Assembly: GCF_000970085.1 (NCBI RefSeq)
Contig: NZ_CP009506.1
Coordinates: 682,001-746,000 of the forward strand
Reading direction: 5' to 3'
Source of the DNA: Methanosarcina siciliae T4/M
GTDB taxonomy: Archaea; Halobacteriota; Methanosarcinia; Methanosarcinales; Methanosarcinaceae
Length of the DNA: 64,000 nt
The translations under genes were made by a program, and so were the position numbers. Shown here in pieces: positions 51,013 through 60,221 of the stretch. How positions within the stretch are numbered: position 1 is the stretch's first letter; the number at the start of each line of letters is the position of its first letter. A model generated the notes under the pieces. It was not told where the DNA came from. It ran no database searches and was given only the letters and a program-made list of their open reading frames with translations.

Positions 51013-51603
51013 TCATCTTTTCCGGCAAACCAACTCTCCGTTTTTAAGTGGGACAAGTACTGCGTCGACTCGCTGATCATTGTACACACAGTCAAGAAAT
51101 GGCTTGAGCATAGCAGCGTGACTTATCACATTGTCAGCTATCAATATGCCACCTCTAATCATTTTAGGTATGACTGCCTCATAACAATCAAGATAATATT
51201 CTTTATCGCAATCTAAGAAACAAAAGGAAATCCCGGTGTATCGGCTTATCAGGTGTCTGGCATCGCCATGTACGAGTTCTACGATGTTCTCTATTCCGGC
51301 TTTAGAGAAGGTTTCACGTGCCATTTTTACTTTTTCTTCCTGTATCTCGAATGTGATCAATTTACGTTTTGTCTCTATACATGCAAGTGCAAGCCACATG
51401 GATGAATAACCCGCGCTTGTACCGATCTCCGTAGCTACCCCATCCGGGGAGGCAGATAACATGAGCGCAATAAACTTACCGGTTTCCGGCGGAATCTGTC
51501 TTAACCTGTGTAATTTCGGTGTTCCATTAATTCTATCATTTTTATCGATAAACTCAAGGTAATTCATTCGTTCCTTTATAGGGTCGAATATGTCATGGAA
51601 CAT
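51013..51603 (-). CDS. SAM-dependent O-methyltransferase (catechol/caffeoyl-CoA type)
   Basis: 196 residues. ATEIGTSAGYSSMWLALA near 58 is motif I, ITFEIQEEKVKMARETF motif II, and FCFLDCDKEYY with ADNVISHA the metal-binding region of class III O-methyltransferases. In the family the metal ligands are Asp, Asp and Asn, and these are present. The substrate is unknown. GAGGATG precedes the ATG. Confidence 0.85.
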   Translation of the reverse strand: MFHDIFDPIKERMNYLEFIDKNDRINGTPKLHRLRQIPPETGKFIALMLSASPDGVATEIGTSAGYSSMWLALACIETKRKLITFEIQEEKVKMARETFSKAGIENIVELVHGDARHLISRYTGISFCFLDCDKEYYLDCYEAVIPKMIRGGILIADNVISHAAMLKPFLDCVYNDQRVDAVLVPLKNGELVCRKR

Positions 51604-52009
51604 GTCGTCATCCTCAGTATCAGTTTAAATTTCGTATAACTCGTTATGTATTTAAGACATATCTTTAAACCTTCATAGATATCGGTTTATTTGTCATTTT
51701 TTTATTTAAATACGTCCACAAACCGAATTATCTTGCATTAAAATTTTAGACGTAAATGAAAAAAAAATAGTTAAAAATAGGAGAATGAGTAAGAAGCCCT
51801 ACAGTCGGCTTTGTAGAAATTCTCAATTTGGCTCAAATTATTCTAAAACTTTTTTGTTTATGTTGTGCACTATCAGTTACTTAATAAAAGTTTCTAATAA
51901 ATAGACTGAGGGCCTATTTATTAATCTCCTGTACATTTTTCTCAATAGTGCTGCGTTTTTCTTCTCTCCACTCAACAAATATATATTACTCTTAAAGTAT
52001 CTTTTATTC
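51604..52009. promoter_or_regulatory. Spacer with leaderless nurA promoter
   Basis: AT-rich and without a gene. AAATATATATT at 51977-51987 is a strong TATA box whose centre is 28 bases before the nurA ATG. The start site should therefore fall at or within two or three bases of the ATG, and there is no ribosome site, so the nurA-herA message is probably leaderless. Confidence 0.55.
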
Positions 52010-53350
52010 ATGACCCTTGAGCCCGTGCATATGCATAAAATCTCGGAGCTTGCAGAAAGGATTGACCGTTCATTTGAACTTGATGAGCCGAAAACGGCAA
52101 CGGATATTTATTCTCTGCTTAAGGAGTTGAAGATTGACGGTAAAGTGATCCTGAAGGCTGTGGACAGGCTCTTTCGGGGGATGGTCAGGACCGAGCTGAT
52201 GGCACAGGGAGAAGACCCGTATCCGGTTACTTATGCCTGTGACAGCGGGAGTACGAATCCCAGGACTTATGACAGCGGACTTTTTGTGGATTTCTGTCAC
52301 TGCGGGCTGGCTGCAACCCCTACAGATCTTGATATTCAGAGGTGCAGGACAATTGTCTGTGCGGCTTACTCTTCTTCGCAGCGGATAGCAATGAGGGCAA
52401 CATCGGGATGGGAAACCTTCGATGAAGGGCTCGGGAGGGCAAAGCTGGTTACGATTGCTCCGGATGAACTGAAAAGAAAGGCTCCTGACATGGTGCACAG
52501 CTTTGCCATGTACCTTGCAGAATCCGAACATATGCTTTTTATGAAGGACATGCTGGAGCCGGAGAGCTTTTTCATAATGGATGGCCCTCTTTATCCGAAA
52601 CAACTCATGTACTGGATGGTGCTGGACGACGAGGAAGTGCAGATTGGGCGGAACAACGATGCCCGAAAAATCCTCCAGAATTACATTGATATTATGGATC
52701 ATTTCCTGGAAAAAAAGAGACCTGTGATAGGTTTTGTAAAGAATCCGACTGACGTGCAGATCATGGACAGCGTCCGGAAGAAGAAGGAAGGATTTGACCT
52801 TCCCTGGATGCTTGATTCTCAATTTTTCCGAAATCTCCTCTCTCCTTCCAAAGTTGAAGGCCAGAGAGGACAGGGCCCTGAAGGCCGGAATTCGAAAGCT
52901 AACGGGAAAAACGGCAAGTATAACGGTTCAAGAAATACTTACATTACTTACACCAACTGGTTTTTACAGCCCAACAGGTTTTACGAAAGGATGCTTAACG
53001 GGACTTCTCCTCTTGCAGCAGGAGATGCGTTCCAGCAAGAGCTCAGGCATAAGTTTTTGCCTGAGGATTATGCCCTCTGTTTCTTCATGCTTTTCGTGCC
53101 TTCCACGGATGTGGTTTTTAAGGTTGAAGCTCCTTATGGACTTATTAAGGATGATTTCCTGCGCATGCAAATTACCAAAAAGGTGCTCTTTGACCTCTCT
53201 CTGCATGGTTTTCCCCTCACCCTCACAAAGGCAGACCACCTCGCAAAAATCAGGAAAGTGGAGAGGCAGGAGATCGATAAATTTTTTGAAAGTATGAATC
53301 CTGATATCTCTTATAACGATACTCGGTGGGGTAAGTTCAATGAAGTATGA
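52010..53350 (+). CDS. nurA: NurA-type nuclease
   Basis: 5'-3' exonuclease that works with HerA in end resection at DNA breaks. 446 residues; the catalytic start of the NurA domain is YACDSGSTNPRTYDSG near 78, followed by PESFFIMDGPLYPKQ near 185 and, near the C terminus, FPLTLTKADHLAKIRK. An insert of about 40 residues, KVEGQRGQGPEGRNSKANGK and following, is Gly/Asn/Lys-rich and looks disordered. Its stop overlaps the herA start by 11 bases. Unlike many archaea, no mre11 or rad50 is next to it. Confidence 0.85.
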   Translation: MTLEPVHMHKISELAERIDRSFELDEPKTATDIYSLLKELKIDGKVILKAVDRLFRGMVRTELMAQGEDPYPVTYACDSGSTNPRTYDSGLFVDFCHCGLAATPTDLDIQRCRTIVCAAYSSSQRIAMRATSGWETFDEGLGRAKLVTIAPDELKRKAPDMVHSFAMYLAESEHMLFMKDMLEPESFFIMDGPLYPKQLMYWMVLDDEEVQIGRNNDARKILQNYIDIMDHFLEKKRPVIGFVKNPTDVQIMDSVRKKKEGFDLPWMLDSQFFRNLLSPSKVEGQRGQGPEGRNSKANGKNGKYNGSRNTYITYTNWFLQPNRFYERMLNGTSPLAAGDAFQQELRHKFLPEDYALCFFMLFVPSTDVVFKVEAPYGLIKDDFLRMQITKKVLFDLSLHGFPLTLTKADHLAKIRKVERQEIDKFFESMNPDISYNDTRWGKFNEV

Positions 53351-55457
53351 AGATGCCGATATTCTGGCTTTTATTTCCGGGAAGTCAAAACCGACCCAGG
53401 TTCCTGAAAAGAGCGCTTCCTCAGATAAGAACACAGGCCCGGAGGAAATTTCCGGGAATAAAAATGAACAGCTGGAGCATACAGCTCTGGAACATAAAGC
53501 TCTGGAACATAAAAAACCGGAACATAAAGAACCGGAAAAAGATTTGCTTACGGAGACCTCCGTCCCGGATTCGCTGCCGGATTTTGAAGAATTCCCCGTT
53601 TCCTCGGCTGAAGCTCCCACGGAAGTCGATCCGCATAACTCTTTAAATGGTGATTCACGTACGAGGTCTACTACAGCTTCAACTACAGCCACCAGTACTC
53701 TTTCCGATAAAGACGAACTTGCCTTTGAATTATTCGACGACTATGATTCTGAACCCTCAAGAGCCTCTCCTTCTCTTGATGAAGCTTTCGGAATTGTCAC
53801 TACCGGCATAGAGCCTCTGGAAATTACCCACTCGGGAGCTACAATCACGGGATACATTGCTTCTGCCCGCAGGAGTGAGATCAGGCTCGGGACCTATGTT
53901 GTCGTGCCGTATGAGGGCGGAGAAAAACTCTTTGCAAGGGTCGGAAAACTCCAGTACAGGCAGGAGTTTGCAGTGGATGATGCAACTGAAATCCACTCAA
54001 GGCGCATGCTGAATGCCCGGGCAAATCCTGTAAACGAAGCCGATTACAAGTTCCTTGCCTGCCTTGACCCCCTCTGTATCCTGTACAGGAAAAAAGCTGA
54101 AAGTGCCCTCACACGCAGGATGGCAGACCGGATTCCCCGCCCGAACACCCCTATTCTGCCTGTTACGGACAGGCTTGAAGTCCAGACCGGGCTTAACATC
54201 CCGGAGGAGGGAGTTTTCCTGGGGCACCTCAGTGTAGGGGGAGAACTTGTAAAAACCCACTCCGAGCCCGAAACCGTTGCTTATTACCTGAGAAATGACT
54301 ACTTGATGGGTGACCCTCTAATTTTCAGGCACATGCTGGTCTGCGGGAGTACCGGGACAGGAAAGACTTTCCTCTCAAAAAACATCCTGCGCCAGTTCAT
54401 GACTGAAGACAACCGGTACAGGCTGCGGAACTCTCAGGACAAAGCCCGGAAAAACCCTTGCCTGGTAATCATGGACCCCCAGGACGAATACTCCCAGATT
54501 TTCGAGGATAACGAAACCCTGACCGAAGAGGATAAGTTCGGGTTTGAGTCCGAAAACGTCACTTACGGCAGGGTTCGGTCCACAAAGGCTTTTGTGGCAA
54601 AGGTCGAGGGGCAGAAGTATCCCGGAGATAAGTCAAGGGCGGAACAGGTCGAGTTTACAATTCCTTTTTCCCTTGTGGAACACAACTCCTGGCTGATTGC
54701 AGCAGCCGGGATGTCCGAACTTCAGTATATAGGGCTTGAAGTCCTTCTCGGGGACTTCTTCAAGTCAAGCGTGCCGCATACCTACCGGAACTTCATTAAC
54801 CATATTGAAAATGAAGGTACGCGTTCTTATTATGTTGATAGTAACAGAATCCATGAGTCTTCATATGACGGGATAGTGCGGAGAGTAAGTAGCCGCTTTT
54901 TCTCAAAGGTGTTTGACCGGGATGCAACCCCGATCACCGATCTCCTGGACAAGATCTTCAAGTCGGGGCAGATTTCGGTTTTCCCGACAGAGTACATAAG
55001 TTCTCCAAGGATCCGGGATCTCATAGTGCTTACAATCATGAGCCTTATTGTTGACAACAAGCTCAACACCACAGGGGTTGATGCCATCAAAGAAACCCCG
55101 ATTATCCTGGCACTTGATGAGGCTCACCGCTACCTTTCAAAGGCAAACGGGGAACATGCTCGCCTTATCATCTCCCGTTTCGCAGATGCGGCCCGCCAGG
55201 GCCGAAAAGAAGCGCTGGGGCTCTTTTTGATCACGCAGGATCCTCAGGATATCGATGACACGGTCATCAAGCAGATCAACACAAAGCTGATCCTTAACCT
55301 CAATAACGATGCCGCAATCTCGTCCCTGAAAGTTCCCAAAGAATACGAACGCAGGGTTCCATACCTCAAGAAAGGGCAGATGATAATTCACAGTCCTGAC
55401 AACAGTGACATTGTGGAAATCCTCGGGCTTTCGAATTGCGTTGTGAGGCACCGCTAA
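53340..55457 (+). CDS. herA: HerA-type DNA translocase/helicase
   Basis: Hexameric FtsK-HerA superfamily ATPase acting with NurA. 705 residues: residues 1 to about 140 are low-complexity, with the repeats LEHTALEHKALEHKKPEHKE; then an HAS barrel (IEPLEITHSGATITGYIASA); Walker A CGSTGTGKTFLSKN near 337; VIMDPQDEYSQIF near 376; Walker B ILALDEAHRYLSKANGEHAR near 592; the arginine-finger region SRFADAARQGRKEALG follows. The long variable N-terminal tail is an oddity; other HerA proteins start at the barrel. Confidence 0.93.
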   Translation: MKYEDADILAFISGKSKPTQVPEKSASSDKNTGPEEISGNKNEQLEHTALEHKALEHKKPEHKEPEKDLLTETSVPDSLPDFEEFPVSSAEAPTEVDPHNSLNGDSRTRSTTASTTATSTLSDKDELAFELFDDYDSEPSRASPSLDEAFGIVTTGIEPLEITHSGATITGYIASARRSEIRLGTYVVVPYEGGEKLFARVGKLQYRQEFAVDDATEIHSRRMLNARANPVNEADYKFLACLDPLCILYRKKAESALTRRMADRIPRPNTPILPVTDRLEVQTGLNIPEEGVFLGHLSVGGELVKTHSEPETVAYYLRNDYLMGDPLIFRHMLVCGSTGTGKTFLSKNILRQFMTEDNRYRLRNSQDKARKNPCLVIMDPQDEYSQIFEDNETLTEEDKFGFESENVTYGRVRSTKAFVAKVEGQKYPGDKSRAEQVEFTIPFSLVEHNSWLIAAAGMSELQYIGLEVLLGDFFKSSVPHTYRNFINHIENEGTRSYYVDSNRIHESSYDGIVRRVSSRFFSKVFDRDATPITDLLDKIFKSGQISVFPTEYISSPRIRDLIVLTIMSLIVDNKLNTTGVDAIKETPIILALDEAHRYLSKANGEHARLIISRFADAARQGRKEALGLFLITQDPQDIDDTVIKQINTKLILNLNNDAAISSLKVPKEYERRVPYLKKGQMIIHSPDNSDIVEILGLSNCVVRHR

Positions 55458-55584
55458 GAAGGTTTGAAACAAAAAAATGAGAAATAAAAGCCGAAAACTA
55501 ATAAAAAATGTACAATGCCTGAATATTTATGAAACTTTATTTCTCAAGAATGAGTCATTTATTTTCTCAAGAAAGGGTGATCAG

Positions 55585-55626
55585 CCCATGCCTGCTAGAA
55601 GTACAGGCATGGGTTTCTTCTTTTTT
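55585..55626 (+). terminator. herA terminator
   Basis: CCCATGCCTG, a nine-base loop, CAGGCATGGG: a perfect ten-base stem followed by TTTCTTCTTTTTT. It lies 128 bases after the herA stop and just before the 3' end of the opposing gene, and may also insulate that gene. Confidence 0.85.
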
Positions 55627-55672
55627 GCTCTTTCTTTTTATTTTTCTATGTGTTCTGTCCCTGCTTTTCAAC

Positions 55673-56101
55673 TTAAACCAGTTCACAGAGTTCCATATTA
55701 TCGAGAACTGACTTGATCTTCCAGTATACATACCTTTTATATGCATCCGGGTTAGGGATATCATAAATTACATTTGCATGAACGTTCCAGGCAACGTTTT
55801 TGACAAGCTCGCTTTCTTGCATTTCATCTATAAAATACTTGAGCTGGCTGAAGTCATCGATACTGTCTCTCCAATCTCCGGCTCTCAGTTCGCTTGCCTG
55901 ATCTTCCTCTGTCATCTCCATCTTCCGCAGGGCAAAAGCATACACTTTGAGCAGGTCGATGTTTGCAGGCGAGACGTTCCTGACAATCGGAGTTCCTTTC
56001 CGCATACTTTCTTTAAGCTTATCCGTAAATGCAAAGATGTCTCCGGATTTCAGGGTGTTTTCGGCGATCTTTCCTTTTAATGTTTCAAGAGTCTGTTTCA
56101 T
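55673..56101 (-). CDS. Hypothetical protein, 142 residues
   Basis: A soluble, mainly helical protein without cysteine motifs or membrane segments; recognisable text is FALRKMEMTEEDQASELRAG and YKRYVYWKIKSVLDNMELCE. I do not recognise its family. Codon use is like its neighbours and the frame ends naturally, which supports a real gene. It converges with nurA-herA. Confidence 0.6.
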   Translation of the reverse strand: MKQTLETLKGKIAENTLKSGDIFAFTDKLKESMRKGTPIVRNVSPANIDLLKVYAFALRKMEMTEEDQASELRAGDWRDSIDDFSQLKYFIDEMQESELVKNVAWNVHANVIYDIPNPDAYKRYVYWKIKSVLDNMELCELV

Positions 56102-56463
56102 GATATTTTACCCCTACATTCAATGGCTCACATATTGTAATTTTAATGGGTGAGTTCCAGGGATTACTTATTCACACCTAAAATAAGTAATCAGTTTCTG
56201 TATTAAAATGATTCTAAATCAATTAATTCTGAGGAGTGTTTCATTCACACTCAATACAAGATTATCTGTTTTCTGTATTAAAATCGCGCTTCATTTATAA
56301 AGATGGCACTTAATATTTAACCTTTTTAGAATGTGCTCCTTCCATATACTATTTTTTGCGCTGTGAACAGGTAAGAAAGTAAAAACTAGAGTAAGAAAGC
56401 AATTCAGAGAAAGTAAACTCTTAAACAATCTACCATGAATTCTATAAAAAAGATGAAAAAGAA
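56102..56463. repeat. Spacer with hairpin and two diverged direct repeats
   Basis: GATTACTTATT/AATAAGTAATC (56162-56172, 56182-56192) is a perfect 11-base stem with a nine-base loop. A related block follows about 77 bases later: both have ATTCACAC, a variable middle and TTTCTGTATTAAAAT (about 56196 and 56270). The second copy has its own GAGTG/CACTC stem. No gene seen. Confidence 0.6.
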
Positions 56464-56538
56464 TGGGATAGCGCGGATTTGAACCGCAGTCCAAGCGTCC
56501 CAAACGCTCGAGGATGGACCAAGCTACCCTACTATCCC
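56464..56538 (-). tRNA. tRNA-Pro (anticodon TGG)
   Basis: On the minus strand the acceptor stem GGGATAG pairs with CTATCCC, followed by discriminator A; the anticodon loop is TTTGGGA between GAGCG and CGCTT, giving anticodon TGG and G37; the T arm is TGCGG-TTCAAAT-CCGCG. All arms close. No intron, and CCA is not encoded. Confidence 0.96.
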
Positions 56539-56684
56539 ATAAGGGCTTCCTCTCAAAGGGGATTATCCTTTATATAGCTTTCGTTAGAACATGCGCATGT
56601 ACCCGGGTTTTGCGGATCAAAAGTTCCGGGTTACTTACTTTATGGTATTTGTGCCGGGATCTTTCACCTCTCCGGCCTTCTCCT

Positions 56685-57236
56685 TTACTCCCAGCGGCGA
56701 TAAATTTCGTTTTCCACTCCTAAAAGGTCAAGTGCCCTGCCAGCCATTGTGTCTATGAGATCTTCAAGGGTTTTCGGCCGCGAATAGAAGCCCGGACATG
56801 CCGGGAGAATGCTTGCGCCTGCCCGTTTAGCCTTTAGCATGTTTTCAAGGTGTATCAGGTTCAGGGGAGTTTCTCTTGTCATCAGGACCAGTTTTCTCTC
56901 TTCTTTCAGGCAGACGTCTGCAGCCCGTGTAAGCAGGGTGTCAGATATCCCGTTTGCAACCGCTCCGAGGGTTTTCATGCTGCAGGGAGCAATAACCATT
57001 CCTGTGGTTTTGTAAGAACCGCTGGCTATTGGGGCTGAAAAATCCTTCTGGGAATAATTCCAGGTCGCAAGCTTTTCCACTTCAAGGGGTAAGTAATCAG
57101 TTTCGATCTCGATTATCTGTTTTGCAGCCTCTGTCAGTACAAGATGGGTTTCGATTCCTTTTTCTTCCATCACTTCAAGTAGACGGATCCCGTACTGTAC
57201 CCCCGAAGCCCCGCTTATACCTACGATTATTTCCAT
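56685..57236 (-). CDS. ubiX: Flavin prenyltransferase, UbiX/Pad1 family
   Basis: Makes prenylated FMN, the cofactor of UbiD-type decarboxylases. 183 residues starting MEIIVGISGASGVQYGIRLL (flavin-binding), with MKTLGAVANGISDTLLTRAADV near 85 and REERKLVLMTRETPLN-like text (the observed segment is KEERKLVLMTRETPLNLIHL). No ubiD is in the window. Its start meets the stop of the upstream LpdD-like gene, so the two are coupled. Confidence 0.92.
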   Translation of the reverse strand: MEIIVGISGASGVQYGIRLLEVMEEKGIETHLVLTEAAKQIIEIETDYLPLEVEKLATWNYSQKDFSAPIASGSYKTTGMVIAPCSMKTLGAVANGISDTLLTRAADVCLKEERKLVLMTRETPLNLIHLENMLKAKRAGASILPACPGFYSRPKTLEDLIDTMAGRALDLLGVENEIYRRWE

Positions 57237-57616
57237 TACTCGCTTCTCCTTGCTGTCATGTCACTTTTTTCACAGGAGGCGATGAAACTCCCAATCATTT
57301 CCCCTGCGGCTGAGACAATCTCCTTAATCTCTTCCGGGCTGATATTATCCGCATGGATGCCGGCAACAACCACCGAAGTTTTTCCTGTTGCTCTGCTTAT
57401 TCGCCTTGCACTGTCCAGGGCAAGTTGTTCTTCCCTGTGTCCGGGAAGGGTAAGCACAGAAGAGCTTGCTCTTCCGCTTTTTTCATCAAAAAGCCCTACT
57501 GCAACCGCGCCCGCATGCTCCTTTCCGCCGGTAAGGGTAAGCAGGTAGTCTTCTCCGAGCTTTTTTGCTTCGAGGATGATTTCTATCCTGCCGGCTTTCC
57601 TTGTGGTTCTGAACAA
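57236..57616 (-). CDS. LpdD-like prenylated-flavin-associated protein
   Basis: 126 residues. Text such as LTLTGGKEHAGAVAVGLFDE and VLTLPGHREEQLALDSARRI fits the small LpdD-like domain found beside UbiD/UbiX systems and proposed to help with handling of prenylated FMN. It ends on the start of ubiX and is preceded by the HD hydrolase gene, 17 bases away in the same direction. The family assignment rests on pattern memory and gene order. Confidence 0.72.
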   Translation of the reverse strand: MFRTTRKAGRIEIILEAKKLGEDYLLTLTGGKEHAGAVAVGLFDEKSGRASSSVLTLPGHREEQLALDSARRISRATGKTSVVVAGIHADNISPEEIKEIVSAAGEMIGSFIASCEKSDMTARRSE

Positions 57617-57633
57617 AGTTTTGCTCCGGTATC

Positions 57634-58839
57634 TTATATTTTTTCAAGGTCGCTCAGTTTAAACTGCTTTGTGGCTTTCTTGATGTTAAAGTATTCCTTT
57701 GCAGCCTTCCCCACGGCTTCACAGTGCTCTTTCGGGCTGTAGGCCCCCATCCTCCAGTTATCCATATGGGCTTCCTGCAGGATTGAGACGAAGTGGGAAG
57801 CTTCTTTAAGCGGTATTATCTTGTGGTCTGTTTTTATCATTGCCTTCATTTCCAGCATTTCCGGGGTTTTCGGAATATCCACAAGCACGCATTCCTGGTC
57901 TACCCCTGCAAGTTCTGCAATCTCCTTCTCGGCTCTCTCAATTTTATCCCGGTACTTGAGCACTCCTTTCCCTGCTTCCCCAAGTCCTGTATAAAGCGCC
58001 CGCTTATAGAGTTTGCGTGCGTCCAGCCGCTTGCTAAGTTCTCCCCCATGCCCGCTTGAGTTTCGCATGGCGGCTACCAGGTCTATGTCGTCCATTTGCC
58101 TGAGCCTTTTCGGGTCAAGTTCCCCGTTTTCGACCATATATTCCACGGCCCTTGAGCACATTGCTTCCGAGATCCTGGTTACGTGGTGATAGTAAACCGA
58201 GGTATTCATCCAGAACCGGGAGACCAGGAGGGATTCGGCAGCTTTCAATCCCCCGTAGTCGATAACAAGCCTGTCTTCGTAAAAATGCATCTGGTTGATC
58301 AGGCGGTTGTAGTCCACAACCCCGAAGGCAACCCCTGTATAATGGGAGTCCCGGACAAGGTAGTCCATCCTGTCCACATCGATCTCGCTGCTGAGGATCT
58401 GCCCTAATGAAGTCTCACCTTTGATATGTTTTGCAAGGTTCCCGGGGGAAATCCCGTGTTTTTTCAGGGCTTCTTTTATTTCCCCTTTCCTTACAATGTC
58501 CCTTACGTCATCATGCCTGCGCCTCGTATACTTGTCTATGATGTTCTCGGTTACGTGAGAAAATGGTCCGTGCCCCACATCGTGCAAAAGGGCGGCAGCT
58601 CTGATCTCCATTTTTTTATCTTCTTCAATAGAGTCGAGGTTTTTCATCAGCATGGTGGCAAGATGCATGGTTCCCAGGGAGTGTTCAAAGCGGTTGTGGT
58701 TTGCTCCCGGATAAACAAGGTTTGAAAAGCCAAGCTGCATGATTCTTCTCAGTCGCTGGATCTGGGGGGTAGCCAGAAGTTCCTGGACGATTTCATCCAG
58801 TTCGATGTAACCGTGTACGGGATCAAGGACTACTTTCAT
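57634..58839 (-). CDS. HD-domain phosphohydrolase (COG1078, dNTPase-like)
   Basis: 401 residues. The HD motif is in AALLHDVGHGPFSHVTENII near 85-105, with an upstream RRIMQLGFSNLVYPGANHNRFEHS (first histidine; shown here broken: RIMQLGFSNLVYPGA then NHNRFEHSLG) and EIDVDRMDYLVRDSHYTG near 155. This set is shared with SAMHD1/dGTPase-type triphosphohydrolases. It is the first gene of a set with the LpdD-like and ubiX genes. Confidence 0.88.
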   Translation of the reverse strand: MKVVLDPVHGYIELDEIVQELLATPQIQRLRRIMQLGFSNLVYPGANHNRFEHSLGTMHLATMLMKNLDSIEEDKKMEIRAAALLHDVGHGPFSHVTENIIDKYTRRRHDDVRDIVRKGEIKEALKKHGISPGNLAKHIKGETSLGQILSSEIDVDRMDYLVRDSHYTGVAFGVVDYNRLINQMHFYEDRLVIDYGGLKAAESLLVSRFWMNTSVYYHHVTRISEAMCSRAVEYMVENGELDPKRLRQMDDIDLVAAMRNSSGHGGELSKRLDARKLYKRALYTGLGEAGKGVLKYRDKIERAEKEIAELAGVDQECVLVDIPKTPEMLEMKAMIKTDHKIIPLKEASHFVSILQEAHMDNWRMGAYSPKEHCEAVGKAAKEYFNIKKATKQFKLSDLEKI

Positions 58840-58963
58840 TGTTCTTTAGACAGATGTCATTATATATTGTTGTATCTATTACTTTGATGCTGTTACTTTG
58901 AAAGTGAAAATTGCAGGATAACCTGCTACCCGATGGCTGAATAAATCCGGAACAGGTATTATC

Positions 58964-59887
58964 ATGATCATATTGTCAGGCGGCACCGGAACTCCCAAAC
59001 TCCTTGACGGGCTCAAGGAAATCCTCCCACCGGAGGAACTGACCGTTGTTGTAAACACTGCCGAAGACCTGTGGGTTTCTGGGAACCTGATTTCTCCAGA
59101 CCTTGATACGGTGCTCTATCTCTTCTCGGACCAGATCGACCGGAAGAAATGGTGGGGCATAGAAGACGATACCTTCAGGACTTACGAGCGCATGCACGAA
59201 CTCGGGGTCGAAGAAAGCATGAAGCTGGGGGACAGGGATAGGGCAACCCATATTATCCGCTCAAATCTCATCAGGGGAGGCTCATCCCTTACGGAAGCAA
59301 CAGTAAAGCTTTCCTCCTTCTTCGGGATCGATGCAAACATTCTGCCAATGTCCGATGACCCGGTTTCGACCTATATCGAGACTCTTCAAGGGGTTATGCA
59401 TTTCCAGGACTTCTGGGTCGGAAAACACGGGAACCCCGATGTACTTGGAGTTGATATCCGGGGCGTTTCCGAAGCTTCGGTCGCTAAAAAGGTTCTGGAA
59501 GCCTTAGAGAAAGACGACAAAGTCCTCATCGGTCCGAGCAACCCCATAACCAGCATAGGGCCTATAATTTCCCTGCCGGGAATGAGAGAACTGCTGAAAC
59601 GGAAAAAGGTGATTGCAGTTAGCCCCATAATAGGAAATGCTCCTGTCAGCGGTCCTGCCGGAAAGCTTATGCAGGCCTGTGGGCTTGAGGTCTCTTCCAT
59701 GGGCGTTGCGGAGTACTATCAGGAATTCCTTGACGTTTTTGTCTTCGATGAAAGGGACAGGGCGGACGAATTCGCTTTTGAGAGGCTTGGGTGTCAGGCC
59801 TCCCGTGCAGATACCCTCATGACCTCCACGGAGAAAAGCAGGGAACTGGCAGAGTTCATAGTCGGGATTTTTGATACAGTCTCCTGA
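58964..59887 (+). CDS. cofD: 2-phospho-L-lactate transferase CofD
   Basis: Joins activated phospholactate to Fo in the making of coenzyme F420, the deazaflavin hydride carrier of methanogenesis. 307 residues, beginning MIILSGGTGTPKLLDGLKEI; NTAEDLWVSGNLISPDLDTV near 32 and IGPSNPITSIGPIISLPGMR near 190 are family hallmarks. It is divergent from the HD hydrolase gene and followed by a T-rich zone. Confidence 0.95.
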   Translation: MIILSGGTGTPKLLDGLKEILPPEELTVVVNTAEDLWVSGNLISPDLDTVLYLFSDQIDRKKWWGIEDDTFRTYERMHELGVEESMKLGDRDRATHIIRSNLIRGGSSLTEATVKLSSFFGIDANILPMSDDPVSTYIETLQGVMHFQDFWVGKHGNPDVLGVDIRGVSEASVAKKVLEALEKDDKVLIGPSNPITSIGPIISLPGMRELLKRKKVIAVSPIIGNAPVSGPAGKLMQACGLEVSSMGVAEYYQEFLDVFVFDERDRADEFAFERLGCQASRADTLMTSTEKSRELAEFIVGIFDTVS

Positions 59888-60221
59888 TTTATCTAATTTA
59901 TTCTCCCTTCTTTTTTCTTTTCCCTTTTATTTCTGATTTTTTTCTCCCACTTCTCTTTCATTTTCCCTTTTTTTCTTTTTTTTGTTTTCTCTTCTCTTTT
60001 TTCCCTAGTTTTTCATCTTTCTTTACTCTCATTTTTTTTTACATATGTTGTCTTCAACGCTAACAAAATTCGAAAGTTTTATGTATCACTTTTTATACTC
60101 TTTGTAACACTAAAAAACATAAATTTTGGATTTTATCTTAATTGTTAAACTCTATTCTCCTGGCAAATATTATTTTTTTGTCAGGTTAAATAGCTTAATT
60201 ATAGGCAGTAGAGGAAGAATT
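59888..60221. other. T-rich spacer after cofD
   Basis: Long runs of T and C/T (59895-60030) probably end cofD transcripts. AT-rich text near 60080-60130 could be the promoter of the FmdE-domain gene. The longer frame of that gene extends back to 60126, but that part is poor coding sequence. Confidence 0.45.
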
